A stretch of DNA of 64,000 bases from Arthrobacter sp. NicSoilB8 (GCF_019977355.1 NZ_AP024655.1:1984001-2048000), one strand, 5' to 3'. Positions 1 to 8,636 are shown, numbered from the stretch's first letter. The notes: generated by a model from the sequence alone, not told the origin. Made by a program: numbers and translations.

Positions 1-669
1 GAGTGCTGTGACCCACACGCCGAGCCCCAGCGCGCCGAACCAATCCAACTGCACCACAGCGCGGGCGGCGACGGGTGTCTCAGGTGAGATCAGGGCGAGG
101 ATCAGCATCACCCCGTACAAAGCGAAGGTCACCCAGAAGACGGTCTCCCAGGGCAAACCCAAGCCAACGATGAGGCCGCCGGCAATAAGTGCGAGCGGTA
201 CAAGGACTGCCATCACTGTCGAGAGCACCAGCGAAACCAGCCGGATTTGCCGGGCGGTAGCCCGTGGGCGCAGAAGCCCCCAGCTCAGTGGAATCGTGAC
301 AGCGAGGCCCATCAGGAATCGGCCCGCGACCAAAGGCCAGAAACCGTTGGCGGTTGCACCCAGGGCGCATCCCACCAGTGCCAAGACGATAAGCGTGATG
401 AGAACTTTGCGATGCCCGAAAATGTCACCCATACGGGCTGTCAGGCTGACGGAGATCACGCTGCCCATCATCAACGCGTTAAGGACCCACCCGATTTCCG
501 AACCCGTCAGGCCTGATTCAGTCGCAATCACCCCGATGAGCGGAGCGAGGATTCCGTACTGGATGTCGAGCGTTACGCCACTCAGCAGGAGCAGGGCAAT
601 TATCGGTGTGCTTCGGCCTATCGGTGTGCTTCGGCCGGTGCGAGACTCGACCAATGTTGTTTGTGTCAT
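1..669 (-). CDS. MFS transporter MFS1 (partial, runs off window start)
   Basis: N-terminal 223 residues of a major facilitator, probably an efflux pump or substrate importer in the cytoplasmic membrane. The ATG is at 669-667 and the frame stays open to base 1. The protein is about 80% identical by eye to the complete transporter at 6418-7869, including a shared stretch near DIQYGILAP and the conserved GDIFGHRK loop between TM2 and TM3. Its N-terminus carries a perfect 18-bp tandem duplication (601-618 and 619-636) that adds the hexapeptide GRSTPI and is absent from the paralog. A copy of the recurrent regulatory module lies about 190 bp upstream (818-908). Membership of the superfamily is clear; the substrate is unknown. 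Confidence 0.85.
   Translation of the reverse strand, partial: MTQTTLVESRTGRSTPIGRSTPIIALLLLSGVTLDIQYGILAPLIGVIATESGLTGSEIGWVLNALMMGSVISVSLTARMGDIFGHRKVLITLIVLALVGCALGATANGFWPLVAGRFLMGLAVTIPLSWGLLRPRATARQIRLVSLVLSTVMAVLVPLALIAGGLIVGLGLPWETVFWVTFALYGVMLILALISPETPVAARAVVQLDWFGALGLGVWVTAL
601..636 (-). repeat. 18-bp perfect tandem duplication inside MFS1
   Basis: Bases 601-618 and 619-636 are identical. The repeat is in frame and duplicates residues GRSTPI near the N-terminus of MFS1. The paralog MFS2 has a single diverged version, so this looks like a replication-slippage insertion that left the frame intact. Confidence 0.9.
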
Positions 670-817
670 CTTTGACCACCTTTTGTATATACCCAGCAGC
701 CGCTGGGGTCGTTCCTGACCGCGGAGAGTAGCGCATGAGGTCGGAGGGACCCGGGGGCGCATCATTGGTTCGATGTGCCGACGACGTCGACGCCAAGCGT
801 TGTGTCCCGCGGAAGAA

Positions 818-908
818 TCCGGCTTCTTTGCCGGGCTTGCGCAGGCTTCAACGTTAGGTTGGGGCGGCCCCAGCCCGGCACGGCAATCAACGCCGTTCAG
901 CTAGGAAT
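818..908 (-). promoter_or_regulatory. Recurrent regulatory module, copy I (upstream of MFS1)
   Basis: Read on the minus strand the blocks are ATTCCT (908-903), ACGGC (896-892), CGTGCCG (882-876) and TAACGTT (856-850), at the same 12/14/26 start-to-start spacing as the other copies. The following leader (GAAGCC, then AAAGAAGCCGG) matches copies B and C. The IS481 element inserted about 45 bp upstream of this module without touching it. Confidence 0.7.
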
Positions 909-957
909 GTACGCCAAGGTTCGTCGCGATTTATGAGGGCGGTGCGGCAGACCTAGG

Positions 958-2014
958 TGTAATTCCCACGGACGTTGTGAACAGCGTGGCGTGATGTAAA
1001 GGGCGAGGGCCTCCGGTATCGATTTGGGTTACCACACTCATCTCAACGCCCAGGAGGCCCTCGTGTCCTACGTTACCCATGCCAACGCCGACCTGACACC
1101 TAAGGCAAGGGGAAAGCTCGCCCGATTGGTCGTCGAGGAGGGCTGGAGCCTGCGCCGGGCCGCGGAGCGCTTCCAGTGCTCGCCGGCGACGGCGAAGAAG
1201 TGGGCAGCCCGGTTCCGTATCTGCGGCCAGGCCGGCATGGCGGACGTGTCCTCGCGGCCGCGACGGAGCCCGAACCGCACCCGCGTCCGGACCGAGCGGC
1301 GGATCGTGGCGCTGCGGTTCACCCGCCGGTGGGGACCCCACCGCATCGCGGCCCACCTGCATCTGACCCGTTCAACTGTCGGCAAGGTCCTGGGCCGGTA
1401 CCGGATGCCCCGGCTGGTGTGCCTGGACCAGGGCACCGGCCTGCCCGTGCGCAAGCCCACACCGCAACGGTATGAGCACGACCATCCCGGGGACCTGGTC
1501 CACGTGGACATCAAAAAGCTCGGACGCATCCCCAACGGCGGCGGACACCGCGCCCTCGGCCGGGCCCAGGGGCGACGGAACAAACGGGCCGGGACCGGGT
1601 ACGCCTACCTGCACCACGCCGTCGATGACCACTCGCGTCTGGCGTACTCGGAAATCCTGGGCGACGAGACGCAGGAAACCGCCACCGCGTTCTTCGCCGC
1701 CCACGGAATCAGGGTCAAGGCCGTGCTGACCGACAATGGGTCCTGCTACCGATCCCGGGCCTTCGCCGCGGCCCTGGGACCGCACATCAAGCACCGCAGG
1801 ACCCGCCCGTACTGGCCCCAGACCAACGGCAAGGTCGAACGCTTCAACCGAACCCTCGCCACCGAATGGGCCTACGCCCGCCCCTACGTTTCAGAAGCCG
1901 ACCGCGCCGCCACCTACCCGGACTGGCTGCACCACTACAATCACCACAGGACCCACACCGGCATCGGAGGCAAAGCCCCCATCAGCCGCGTTCACAACGT
2001 CCGTGGGAATTACA
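958..2014 (+). mobile_element. IS481-family insertion sequence with CTAG target duplication
   Basis: The element is 1057 bp and begins TGTAATTCCCACGG; the right end is its exact inverse, giving terminal inverted repeats of 25 bp (958-982 and 1990-2014). It is flanked on both sides by CCTAGG (952-957 and 2015-2020). That matches the NCTAGN target and 6-bp duplication known for IS481. It encodes one transposase and looks intact. The right-hand target copy overlaps the stop codons of both the transposase and the converging AraC gene. Confidence 0.93.
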
Positions 2015-2019
2015 CCTAG
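1063..2019 (+). CDS. IS481-family transposase
   Basis: A DDE recombinase of 318 residues that cuts and joins the ends of its element. An N-terminal helix-turn-helix region (ARGKLARLV to KKWAARFR) is followed by an rve catalytic core: Asp in HVDIKK, Asp in LTDNGS, Glu in KVERFNRT. I chose the GTG at 1063 because CAGGAGG lies just upstream at 1051-1057; a TTG further 5' would give 13 extra residues. The reading frame leaves the element: the last codon ACC uses two target bases and the TAG stop (2017-2019) is entirely in the duplicated CCTAGG. No frameshift is seen, so it is probably active. Confidence 0.93.
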   Translation: MSYVTHANADLTPKARGKLARLVVEEGWSLRRAAERFQCSPATAKKWAARFRICGQAGMADVSSRPRRSPNRTRVRTERRIVALRFTRRWGPHRIAAHLHLTRSTVGKVLGRYRMPRLVCLDQGTGLPVRKPTPQRYEHDHPGDLVHVDIKKLGRIPNGGGHRALGRAQGRRNKRAGTGYAYLHHAVDDHSRLAYSEILGDETQETATAFFAAHGIRVKAVLTDNGSCYRSRAFAAALGPHIKHRRTRPYWPQTNGKVERFNRTLATEWAYARPYVSEADRAATYPDWLHHYNHHRTHTGIGGKAPISRVHNVRGNYT

Positions 2020-3062
2020 GGCGTGGAGTTGACCTTGTTTTTGTAGTGGGAAGCTTCCCTGTAGGCCGTGGGTGGCATCCCCTTCCACCGTTTGAAGGCG
2101 ATGGTAAAGCTGGCTGGCTCTGTGTAGCCCAGCCTGCGGGATATCCGTGCTATGGAGAGATCCGTGTTTGAGAGCAGGTCGGAGGCGAGGTCGGTAAGGG
2201 TTTTGTCCCGGAGTTGGGCGAAGTCGTCCCCGGTGAGTTCGAGCTTGCGTTGCAGGGTGCGGGGGGAAACTCGAAGTGTTGCGGCAACATTTGCGAGTTT
2301 GCGGTTGAGCTCGGGCGCGGATCGTATGGTCTTCGCCACGGTGTCGGGCCAGTCTCCGGTCGCCCTGAGAGTGTCGACGATCTGCGTATCCGCTTTGATC
2401 CACGCCGCGTGCTGGAACGCGTTACCGAAGGGGAGTTCCTCTGTTGATGTTGCGGGATCCCACCAGAGTCGCAGCGTTTCAGCGCCGCAGTCGATGGTGC
2501 AGGGGACGTTTGCCGAAAGTTCAGGGGAAGCTTCTGCGAGTGGGAATTCAATTTGGGTGAAGGGGAAAGGGTTGCCGTAGAGCCATGTGAAATTTCGGGC
2601 AATGAAACAGAGGTCTCGGTAAACGCTGAACGGGATGAGCTGTTCCGGGGCATCGGGGTAGGTGAACTCCATCCCAGTTACCGTGCCCTCCGCTGTCCTC
2701 AGCGACGCAAGCTCGAACAGTGCAGGGCCGTAGTCAGTTGTACTTGCAACTTCCACCCATGCCTCGATGGTCGGCGCAGTAGCGAGGGCCAGTCCTCTAA
2801 CCCCGAAGGAGCCCAGGGAGTAGGCACGCGCGGCGCGCACCCAGAGATCGACACGATCTCCTGTGAGACCAACGAACTGAAGCTGGAAGGCCAACTCCTT
2901 CCTCGCAGGAATAGTGCCTCCCGGGCGGTTCACCGCGTCGGGGTCTATTTCCGCATGGGCCAGCGCAGTTTGCCAATCCAGATCCGCGTCCTCAAGCAGT
3001 CCACGCAGTATGTGAACGCTGAAGTTTGGTACCCGCAGGTTCTGATAGGTTCCGCCTTTCAC
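2016..3062 (-). CDS. AraC-family regulator AraC1 (Arabinose_bd plus HTH_18)
   Basis: A 348-residue transcription factor with an N-terminal ligand-sensing domain of the Arabinose_bd/OruR type and a C-terminal double helix-turn-helix (about 240-335, including LRVSPRTLQRKLE and ISRRLGYTEPASFTIAFKRW). It is a close paralog of the regulator at 15343-16389, with identical length and about 75% identity by eye. It starts with GTG at 3062. It is transcribed away from module copy A (3273-3363), so it probably binds the recurrent module and controls the catabolic genes. Its TAG stop (2018-2016) lies in the CCTAGG target of the IS481 element, yet its length equals the paralog's, so insertion left it intact. 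Confidence 0.92.
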   Translation of the reverse strand: MKGGTYQNLRVPNFSVHILRGLLEDADLDWQTALAHAEIDPDAVNRPGGTIPARKELAFQLQFVGLTGDRVDLWVRAARAYSLGSFGVRGLALATAPTIEAWVEVASTTDYGPALFELASLRTAEGTVTGMEFTYPDAPEQLIPFSVYRDLCFIARNFTWLYGNPFPFTQIEFPLAEASPELSANVPCTIDCGAETLRLWWDPATSTEELPFGNAFQHAAWIKADTQIVDTLRATGDWPDTVAKTIRSAPELNRKLANVAATLRVSPRTLQRKLELTGDDFAQLRDKTLTDLASDLLSNTDLSIARISRRLGYTEPASFTIAFKRWKGMPPTAYREASHYKNKVNSTP

Positions 3063-3272
3063 CGTTGCCGCCCTCTGCCGCAGGCATACCGGGGTGCCTC
3101 AGTGCATTCAGGACCGGTCCTGGGATGCATCGCTCTCCTCTTCTTTGTGGAGGGACGGGCTCCTGCTCGAAAGCGCTTCGGCAAATCCGAGTATCAGAAG
3201 GCTCGTGAAGTCACATCAGTAGCTTTGCACTTCCGGCGGCCTTCAACACACAAGAGGTCACGTTTGGCGCAG

Positions 3273-3363
3273 TTTCCCACCTACTTGGCGTCGCTTGTCA
3301 TGCCGGTCAAACGCTGCGGGCTCATAACGTTGAAGCTAAACAAGGCGCCGCAGTGGAGCCGAA
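3273..3363 (+). promoter_or_regulatory. Recurrent regulatory module, copy A
   Basis: The four blocks are TTTCCC (3273), TTGGC (3285), CATGCCG (3299) and TAACGTT (3325), exactly spaced as in copies B and C. The sequence after TAACGTT (GAAGC, then GCAGTGGAGCCG) resembles copy B. The Shine-Dalgarno/GTG leader seen elsewhere is not preserved. The module lies between divergent araC1 and a small ORF at 3378 followed by the GH15 gene. Confidence 0.8.
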
Positions 3364-3377
3364 ACAACGCAAGAAAG

Positions 3378-3539
3378 ATGAAGAACGAGATGACACGCGA
3401 AGAAGCCTTCACACTCTGCCCTTCCGACTCCTACGTGGAGCTCTACGGCAATCAGTGGCTCATCGTTCCGTTTGCCCCGGTCGCACAGCCTCAGTTCTTT
3501 GTCTGTACACCAGGCCAGCGACACTCCCGAGAACGGTAA
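3378..3539 (+). CDS. Candidate small protein, 53 aa, unknown
   Basis: An ATG 53 bp after the TAACGTT block of module A opens a 53-codon frame with plausible composition (for example YVELYGNQWLIVPFAPV). I recognise no family and see no signal peptide or clear membrane segment. Only a weak AAGAAAG ribosome site precedes it. Support comes mainly from its position, since in other copies of the module the first start codon lies 61-66 bp after the same block. It could be a leader ORF for the GH15 gene or a chance frame. Confidence 0.35.
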   Translation: MKNEMTREEAFTLCPSDSYVELYGNQWLIVPFAPVAQPQFFVCTPGQRHSRER

Positions 3540-3607
3540 TTGACCCTGCGGTCGTGGCCATACCCGCAAGGCCTATGGGGATTCTTCATGTTGTGATTGA
3601 GTGAAGC

Positions 3608-5401
3608 ATGGCTGCCCCGATTGAGGATTATGCGCTGCTTTCGGATCTCCACACCGGACCCCTTGTTTCCCGGCAGGGCAGTGTGGACTGGCTCTGCTTC
3701 CCGCGTTTCGACTCGCCCTCGGTCTTTGCCTCCCTGCTCGGGCATGAAGACCATGGCCGGTGGCTGTTGGCACCGAGTCCGCCGGAGGCCGTTGTCGTGG
3801 ACCGTCAATATATGGACTCGACGTTCGTACTCCAGACAACGTGGCAGACCAATTCCGGAAAGGTCTTGGTGACGGACTTTATGCCGGTAGGTGGCGCCCA
3901 GCCATCACTCGTCCGGCGGGTAACTGGACTCAGCGGGACAGTCCCTATGCATCAAGAGATAAGGATTCGACCCCAGTACGCCACCGTCCTGCCTTGGGTG
4001 AGCAGGACCCGCGACAGCGCAGACCACGGCGGGGAAATACTTCTCGCAATGTCTGGTCCGGATGCTCTATCTTTGCGGGGAACCTGCCTTCCGCAGGCCG
4101 AAGACCACCGGCATGCGGGGGAGTTCACGGTTCAGCAAGGACGGAATGTGGACTTCCACCTAACATGGTTCCCCTCCTACCAGGACGTGCCGTCGGCCAT
4201 CAACATTGACGCAGCCCTGGACGACGCCGTCCACTACTGGACCACGTGGGCGGCGAATTGTCGCTACGACGGGCCTTATCAGAGTGCAGTCAAGCGTTCA
4301 CTACTGGTCTTACGTGCTTTAACCCACTATGAGACGGGCGGCATTGTCGCCGCTCCTACCACTTCCCTGCCCGAGGAGTTTGGCGGACCACGCAACTGGG
4401 ACTATCGGTACTGTTGGCTGCGCGATGCATCCTTGACACTCGAAGCCATGTTGACGCATGGCTACGAATCCGAAGCCCTGAAGTGGCGCAACTGGCTTCT
4501 TCGGGCGCTCGCAGGGGATCCGGAAGATCTGCAAATAATGTACGGCGTAGGGGGCGAACGCGACCTGACGGAAAAGGAACTCCCGCAGCTGCCCGGCTAT
4601 CAGGACGCCAGACCTGTTCGAATCGGCAACGCAGCCGTCTCCCAGCATCAGGCCGATGTTGTGGGGGAGGTGATGGTGGTACTGGAGCGGCTTCGCCTCG
4701 CCGGGGGCAAGGAGGACCATTTCTCCTGGGCCCTACAGCGTGCCCTCCTTGGATCAGTGGACAAACACTTTGAAGACAAAGACTTGGGATTGTGGGAAAT
4801 GCGGGGCGCTCCGCAGTATTTCACACACTCCCGGGTCATGATGTGGGCGGCCTATGACAGCGGAGTGCGGGCTGTCCGGGACCACGGACTGCCCGGGCCG
4901 CTCGGGCACTGGGAGCGGCATCGGGATCGACTGGCCGCAGAAATAATGGATCTGGGATTCAACCGTGACCTTAATTCCTTCACCCAGACATACGGCGGTG
5001 AGGAGACGGACGCTGCACTGCTGGTCTTGCCGCAGGTCGGCTTCCTTGCCTACGACGATGAACGGATGCTGGGAACAGTCGCCCAGTTGGAAAAGGAGCT
5101 ACTCACCGCTGAGGGCCTGCTGATGCGCTACCGCACCGAAACCGGCGTCGACGGATTGGCGCCCGGAGAACATCCATTCCTTGCCTGCTCCTTCTGGCTG
5201 GTGGAACAGTACGCACGCTCGGGCCGACGGGCAGACGCCAAGAACCTCATGGACGCCCTGGTGGGACTTTCCAATGATCTCGGCCTGCTCAGCGAAGAAT
5301 ATTCCATGAACGAAAAACGGATGGCGGGAAACTTCCCGCAAGCCTTCTCGCACCTGGCCCTGGTACGGGCCGCGGACGCCATGCACAGCGAGGGCGTCTA
5401 A
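3608..5401 (+). CDS. Glycoside hydrolase family 15 protein (glucoamylase/trehalase-like)
   Basis: A 597-residue cytoplasmic GH15 enzyme without a signal peptide. The N-terminus (IEDYALLSDLHTGPLVS, SVDWLCFPRFDSPSVF) is the beta-sandwich start typical of actinobacterial GH15 proteins, several of which are trehalases. The (alpha/alpha)6 barrel shows NWDYRYCWLRDASLT around residues 260-275 and a C-terminal GLLSEEY/GNFPQAFSH block that holds the second acidic residue of the family. It probably hydrolyses trehalose or an alpha-glucan; which one is not determined. It is preceded by module A and a small ORF, and its TAA stop abuts an IS1380 remnant. Its link to the ketone pathway is unclear; it may only share the promoter region. 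Confidence 0.92.
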   Translation: MAAPIEDYALLSDLHTGPLVSRQGSVDWLCFPRFDSPSVFASLLGHEDHGRWLLAPSPPEAVVVDRQYMDSTFVLQTTWQTNSGKVLVTDFMPVGGAQPSLVRRVTGLSGTVPMHQEIRIRPQYATVLPWVSRTRDSADHGGEILLAMSGPDALSLRGTCLPQAEDHRHAGEFTVQQGRNVDFHLTWFPSYQDVPSAINIDAALDDAVHYWTTWAANCRYDGPYQSAVKRSLLVLRALTHYETGGIVAAPTTSLPEEFGGPRNWDYRYCWLRDASLTLEAMLTHGYESEALKWRNWLLRALAGDPEDLQIMYGVGGERDLTEKELPQLPGYQDARPVRIGNAAVSQHQADVVGEVMVVLERLRLAGGKEDHFSWALQRALLGSVDKHFEDKDLGLWEMRGAPQYFTHSRVMMWAAYDSGVRAVRDHGLPGPLGHWERHRDRLAAEIMDLGFNRDLNSFTQTYGGEETDAALLVLPQVGFLAYDDERMLGTVAQLEKELLTAEGLLMRYRTETGVDGLAPGEHPFLACSFWLVEQYARSGRRADAKNLMDALVGLSNDLGLLSEEYSMNEKRMAGNFPQAFSHLALVRAADAMHSEGV

Positions 5402-5402
5402 G

Positions 5403-6135
5403 CCTTGATCCACCTATCCGCTTGGGACGAGGATCTGAATTCGGTTTCGGCGGTTTCGGCGGGTTTGCGGCCTTCGGGCTTGGCTGATTCCGGGCCTTGC
5501 TGCCCTGTGGTGTTCCGCGGTTGGTCCTGGTTGCGCCGTGTGGCTGGGTTGACGGGGTTCAGGCTGGTTGGGGCGGCGGGTAGAGGTGGTCGAATAGGGC
5601 CTGCCATGGTGTTTGCCAGGGCCAGGCTTCGGGGAGGTGGAGCCGTGTTTTCCGGGCGCTGGTGGCGATGCGGGCCGGGACATGGATGAGTTTGCGGCGG
5701 ATCGTCCCGGTCCGTGCTTTGCGGAAGGGCCCTGCGGCGAGGAGCCAGGCCGAGTTCGCGGGAAAAACACCTGATGACATATGAGCCAGTGCGCTGTCCT
5801 TCAGGTCGGCATTGACCTGCTCGATGATGGCGTGGTTGCGGTGGGTTTTGTCCGCCGCGACGGTGTCCAGGACTGCGGCGGGGACGGTGGTGAAGAATGC
5901 GTGGTGCCGGTGGGTTTCAAACAGGGTGGGTTGTCCGTCACTGGCCTTCGGGTTCAGTTCCGGGATCCGGCGCACGACCAGGCGGCCTGTGGTCTGCTCG
6001 GCCTTTTTGCGGGAGGTGAACGCGGTGAACACGGTTTCGGCGACCTCGGCCTTCGAGACCCAGGAGTTGGTGGTCTCGTCGAAGACCGTGTCGGTGTATT
6101 CGATCGTTTCCCACGCCGTCTCAGGGATCCCAGCG
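5403..6135 (-). mobile_element. IS1380-family remnant, copy 1 (transposase C-terminus only)
   Basis: From 5403 the sequence is nearly identical to the left part of the copy at 13932-15341, including its terminal TGATCCACC. It encodes the last ~200 residues of an IS1380 transposase (C-terminal frame 5559-6032: ADKTHRNHAIIEQVNADLKD, PANSAWLLAAGP). Similarity stops abruptly near 6135, so the N-terminal half and right end are lost. It has two TTTCGGCGG units at 5446-5470 where copy 2 has three. It keeps a stretch of about 224 bp (5858-6081) that is deleted in copy 2. Confidence 0.88.
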
Positions 6136-6357
6136 CGGACCGGTCTTTCGCCGTGGGCAGGTCGTCGCTACCCTAGATGTTCCCTTAGGGTCTGGTCTCC
6201 CAACCCGCTAGCGGCGCCATTGATGATGGCGACCATGCCAGCCCTAGGTGACGTGTTCTACTTTCATTCCTTGATCGAGAGGTGTCGTCGGTAGTGAACC
6301 AGCTGACATGGTGCCAGTGGGTTGCCGTGTAGCAGTGCGGCGAAGTGTCGACGGGTC
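6136..6357. other. Uncharacterised gap between IS1380 remnant and MFS2 terminator
   Basis: About 220 bp with no supportable gene. It holds a short inverted pair ACCCTA/TAGGGT (6170-6189) and a CCTAGG-like site near 6242. It probably represents scar sequence from the event that truncated the IS1380 copy. Confidence 0.4.
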
Positions 6358-6391
6358 GCGGGAGGCAGAGAGTTCCCGTTCTGCCTCCCGC
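6358..6391 (-). terminator. Hairpin terminator downstream of MFS2
   Basis: A perfect 12-bp stem, GCGGGAGGCAGA (6358-6369) with TCTGCCTCCCGC (6380-6391), and a 10-base loop, 27 bp beyond the MFS2 stop. There is no strong U-tract, as is common in high-GC actinobacteria. Confidence 0.7.
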
Positions 6392-6417
6392 ACGTCCACG
6401 ATCAGCGCTGCGCCTTT

Positions 6418-7869
6418 CTAGGGGGCGGCAGCATGCACCTTTACGGGATCGGCTTCCGTATCGATTGCGTGTCGATCAGTGATGTGTTTCGGTGCAAGGA
6501 AGGCCCACACGATGACGAACAGGGCGACGACCAGGGCTGAAGCGACATAGAAGCCGATAAACGTTGCCTCTGGAATGTATCCGTCGGCGCCTGGGACTAG
6601 GACGTTCAACACAATCGCGACGGCTATCATCGCCCCGAGGAACTGGACGATGTTTTGCATGCCGATCGTCACCGCCATGTTGTCCTGACGGCCGGCCGAC
6701 GCAACGAGGGTGTATCCCGTGGTTATGCAGCTCAGGGTCGTAAGGGCGTAGCCGAACACCCACATCCAGGGCATCCACACCTGGTCACTCGCGAACGCGA
6801 GCCCGAGGAAGACACCGATCGATGCGGTTCCGGAAACGACCAAGACGGTCTTTGGACCCAATCGCGTGATTCCCCACCTCGTCCAAAGGTATCCCAGTGC
6901 GCCGCCGGGAATCAGCGCGAGCAGTACGTATGACGATTCGAGGGCGGACAGTCCGTGGCCGAACCCGGAGGACGTTGGCGTCTGCAGCAGTGCCGGCAGC
7001 ACGATAAACAGGCCCTGACCGACGAGACTTATCAAGAGGATCCCGGAATATCCAATAAGGGTCTGGCGGAGGTCCATGTTGCGGAACGAGACGAGCGGCT
7101 CCTGAGTGCGTCGCTGCTGAATAATCCACGCAGCCAACGTCACGGCGCTTAGGAAAAACGCGCCGAGCACGATGGGTGAAGTCCAGCCAAGGGCGGGCCC
7201 TTCGCTGATTCCGATCAGCATTGCTGTGACCCAAATGCCGAGCCCCAGTGCACCGAACCAGTCCAGGCGAACGACTGCACGGGCGGAGGCAGGCGTCTCA
7301 GGCGAGACGAAGGCGAGGATCAGCATCACCGCGTACAGAGCGAAGATCACCCAGAAGACGCTTTCCCACGGCAATCCCAATTCAACGATAGCGCCGCCGA
7401 CAATGAGTGCGAGCGGTACAAAGAAAGTCATCACAGTCGACAGACCCAGCGAGACAAGTCGGATCTGGCGCGCCGTACCGCGTGGACGCAGGAGCCCCCA
7501 GCTCAGCGGAATGGCAACAGCGAGGCCCATGAGGAATCGGCCGATAACCAGAGGCAAGAAGCCATGGGCGATCGCGGCCAGGGCGCATCCCACCAGTGCA
7601 AGGGCGATGAGGGCGATGAGAACCTTGCGATGCCCGTAAATGTCGCCCATAGGCGCGGTGAGGCCGACGGAGATGACACTGCCGATCATCAGCGCGTTAA
7701 GGACCCAGCCAATTTCCGGCCCTGAAAGGCCTGATTCCGTCGCTATCACCCCGACCAACGGCGCCAGGATGCCATATTGGATGTCGAGGGTTATGCCGCT
7801 GAGCAGAAGTAGTGCAACTATCGATGTGTTTCGGCCGCTACGGGCCTCGACAAATGTAGATTGGGTCAT
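6418..7869 (-). CDS. MFS transporter MFS2 (14-TM-type drug/metabolite transporter)
   Basis: A 483-residue membrane protein with the DHA2-like layout: many hydrophobic segments, GDIYGHRK loop between TM2 and TM3, and a central stretch around residues 195-260. It is a paralog of MFS1. ATG at 7869 is preceded by AAGGATGG. The gene has a terminator at 6358-6391, and a degenerate copy of the regulatory module lies about 210 bp upstream (8019-8131, minus). Having two paralogs each under a module suggests uptake of the growth substrate or export of an intermediate. The substrate cannot be told from sequence. Confidence 0.9.
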   Translation of the reverse strand: MTQSTFVEARSGRNTSIVALLLLSGITLDIQYGILAPLVGVIATESGLSGPEIGWVLNALMIGSVISVGLTAPMGDIYGHRKVLIALIALALVGCALAAIAHGFLPLVIGRFLMGLAVAIPLSWGLLRPRGTARQIRLVSLGLSTVMTFFVPLALIVGGAIVELGLPWESVFWVIFALYAVMLILAFVSPETPASARAVVRLDWFGALGLGIWVTAMLIGISEGPALGWTSPIVLGAFFLSAVTLAAWIIQQRRTQEPLVSFRNMDLRQTLIGYSGILLISLVGQGLFIVLPALLQTPTSSGFGHGLSALESSYVLLALIPGGALGYLWTRWGITRLGPKTVLVVSGTASIGVFLGLAFASDQVWMPWMWVFGYALTTLSCITTGYTLVASAGRQDNMAVTIGMQNIVQFLGAMIAVAIVLNVLVPGADGYIPEATFIGFYVASALVVALFVIVWAFLAPKHITDRHAIDTEADPVKVHAAAP

Positions 7870-8018
7870 CTTTGACCATCCTTATTTTGGACCCAGCAGC
7901 TGCTGGAGTCGTTATTGCCCGGCATGGCACATGGCACCCCGTCGGGACTTGTGCCGGGATGGAGCCATGCGCCACTACTCGGAGTATTGTTTCTGATCCG
8001 CCGGTCCGTTATCGGATC

Positions 8019-8131
8019 GGGATCACTGCGTTTGTCATGCGTCGGCTTCTCTTTCAATCCTCGGTCGGGAATAACGCTAATAGCGGGCAGCACGCGACCG
8101 GGATGTACAACTTGTCGATACCGTCGTAGCG
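8019..8131 (-). promoter_or_regulatory. Recurrent regulatory module, copy H (upstream of MFS2, degenerate 5' half)
   Basis: On the minus strand CATCCCG (8105-8099) and TAGCGTT (8079-8073) sit 26 bp apart as elsewhere. The leader (ATTCCCGACCGAGGAT, then GAGAAGCCGACGCA) closely follows copy C. The two distal blocks are poor (CGCTAC and ATCGA at the expected positions). They fall in the decayed esterase reading frame, as if the module was joined to it by recombination. Confidence 0.6.
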
Positions 8132-8480
8132 TTGTCCGCGAAGGCATTGACTGTGACCAGTTTTTTGATCTGTAGGGGCGAGGGTACCGGCAGAGCCGGA
8201 TAGGCGATTCCGATGGCCTTCACTGAACGTCTTTCGATGTTGCTGTACTGGGTGTACATCTCGCCAATGTAAGGGCCAAACAGACGTGAAGCCATTTGTT
8301 CTGGACCAAGTATTTTTAGTGCCGTTCCGTGGGGTTCCTCCCCCCGAACCACGCATCCCCACGAACGCAATCTGTTTGAACTGGAAGGGTTTCCGCATCA
8401 AACACGTCCGCCGAGTAGTAGTTGTCGAGGGCAACGAAGTCGACGTGGCGGACGACGTCGACGAAAACAGGCTCGTTCAT
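8095..8480 (-). pseudogene. Decayed esterase-like (possibly cutinase-type) gene fragment
   Basis: Three minus-strand frames join into one plausible protein start. ATG at 8480 runs to ETLPVQTDC. A shift then gives KQIAFVGMRGSG (about 8375-8340). A second shift gives HGTALKILGPEQMASRL through VKAIGIAYPALPV (about 8330-8175), then YDGIDKLYIPV in yet another frame. The FVGMRGSG and IGIAYPALPV elements recall the first strand/oxyanion and beta-strand motifs of cutinase-like serine hydrolases. The catalytic Ser-Asp-His part is missing. Frames were joined by eye, so the family call is tentative. Confidence 0.4.
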
Positions 8481-8636
8481 ACTAAGACTCCTCACGAGGC
8501 TCGGCTCGGGGCTAAAAATTTTCGGCATTGTACGAGGGGGCCCACTGATTCCAATATCTCGTTCTTGCGGCGCGCTGCGGGGTGCCATTGGGAAGAACTC
8601 GGCGTCGGGGTCGGTACTCCCTCCTTCTGTCTCGAC

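Noticed and set aside
8..718. Long plus-strand open frame opposite MFS1 (and a similar one at 7172-7639 opposite MFS2)
   Set aside because: Both are antisense shadows of the paralogous transporters. The translations are Ser/Thr/Arg/Pro-rich with no domain, and they resemble each other only because the sense genes do.
2553..3539. A 328-codon plus-strand frame across AraC1
   Set aside because: Most of it is antisense to a well-supported regulator and has no family signature. Only its last 53 codons, outside AraC1, are kept as a small-ORF candidate.
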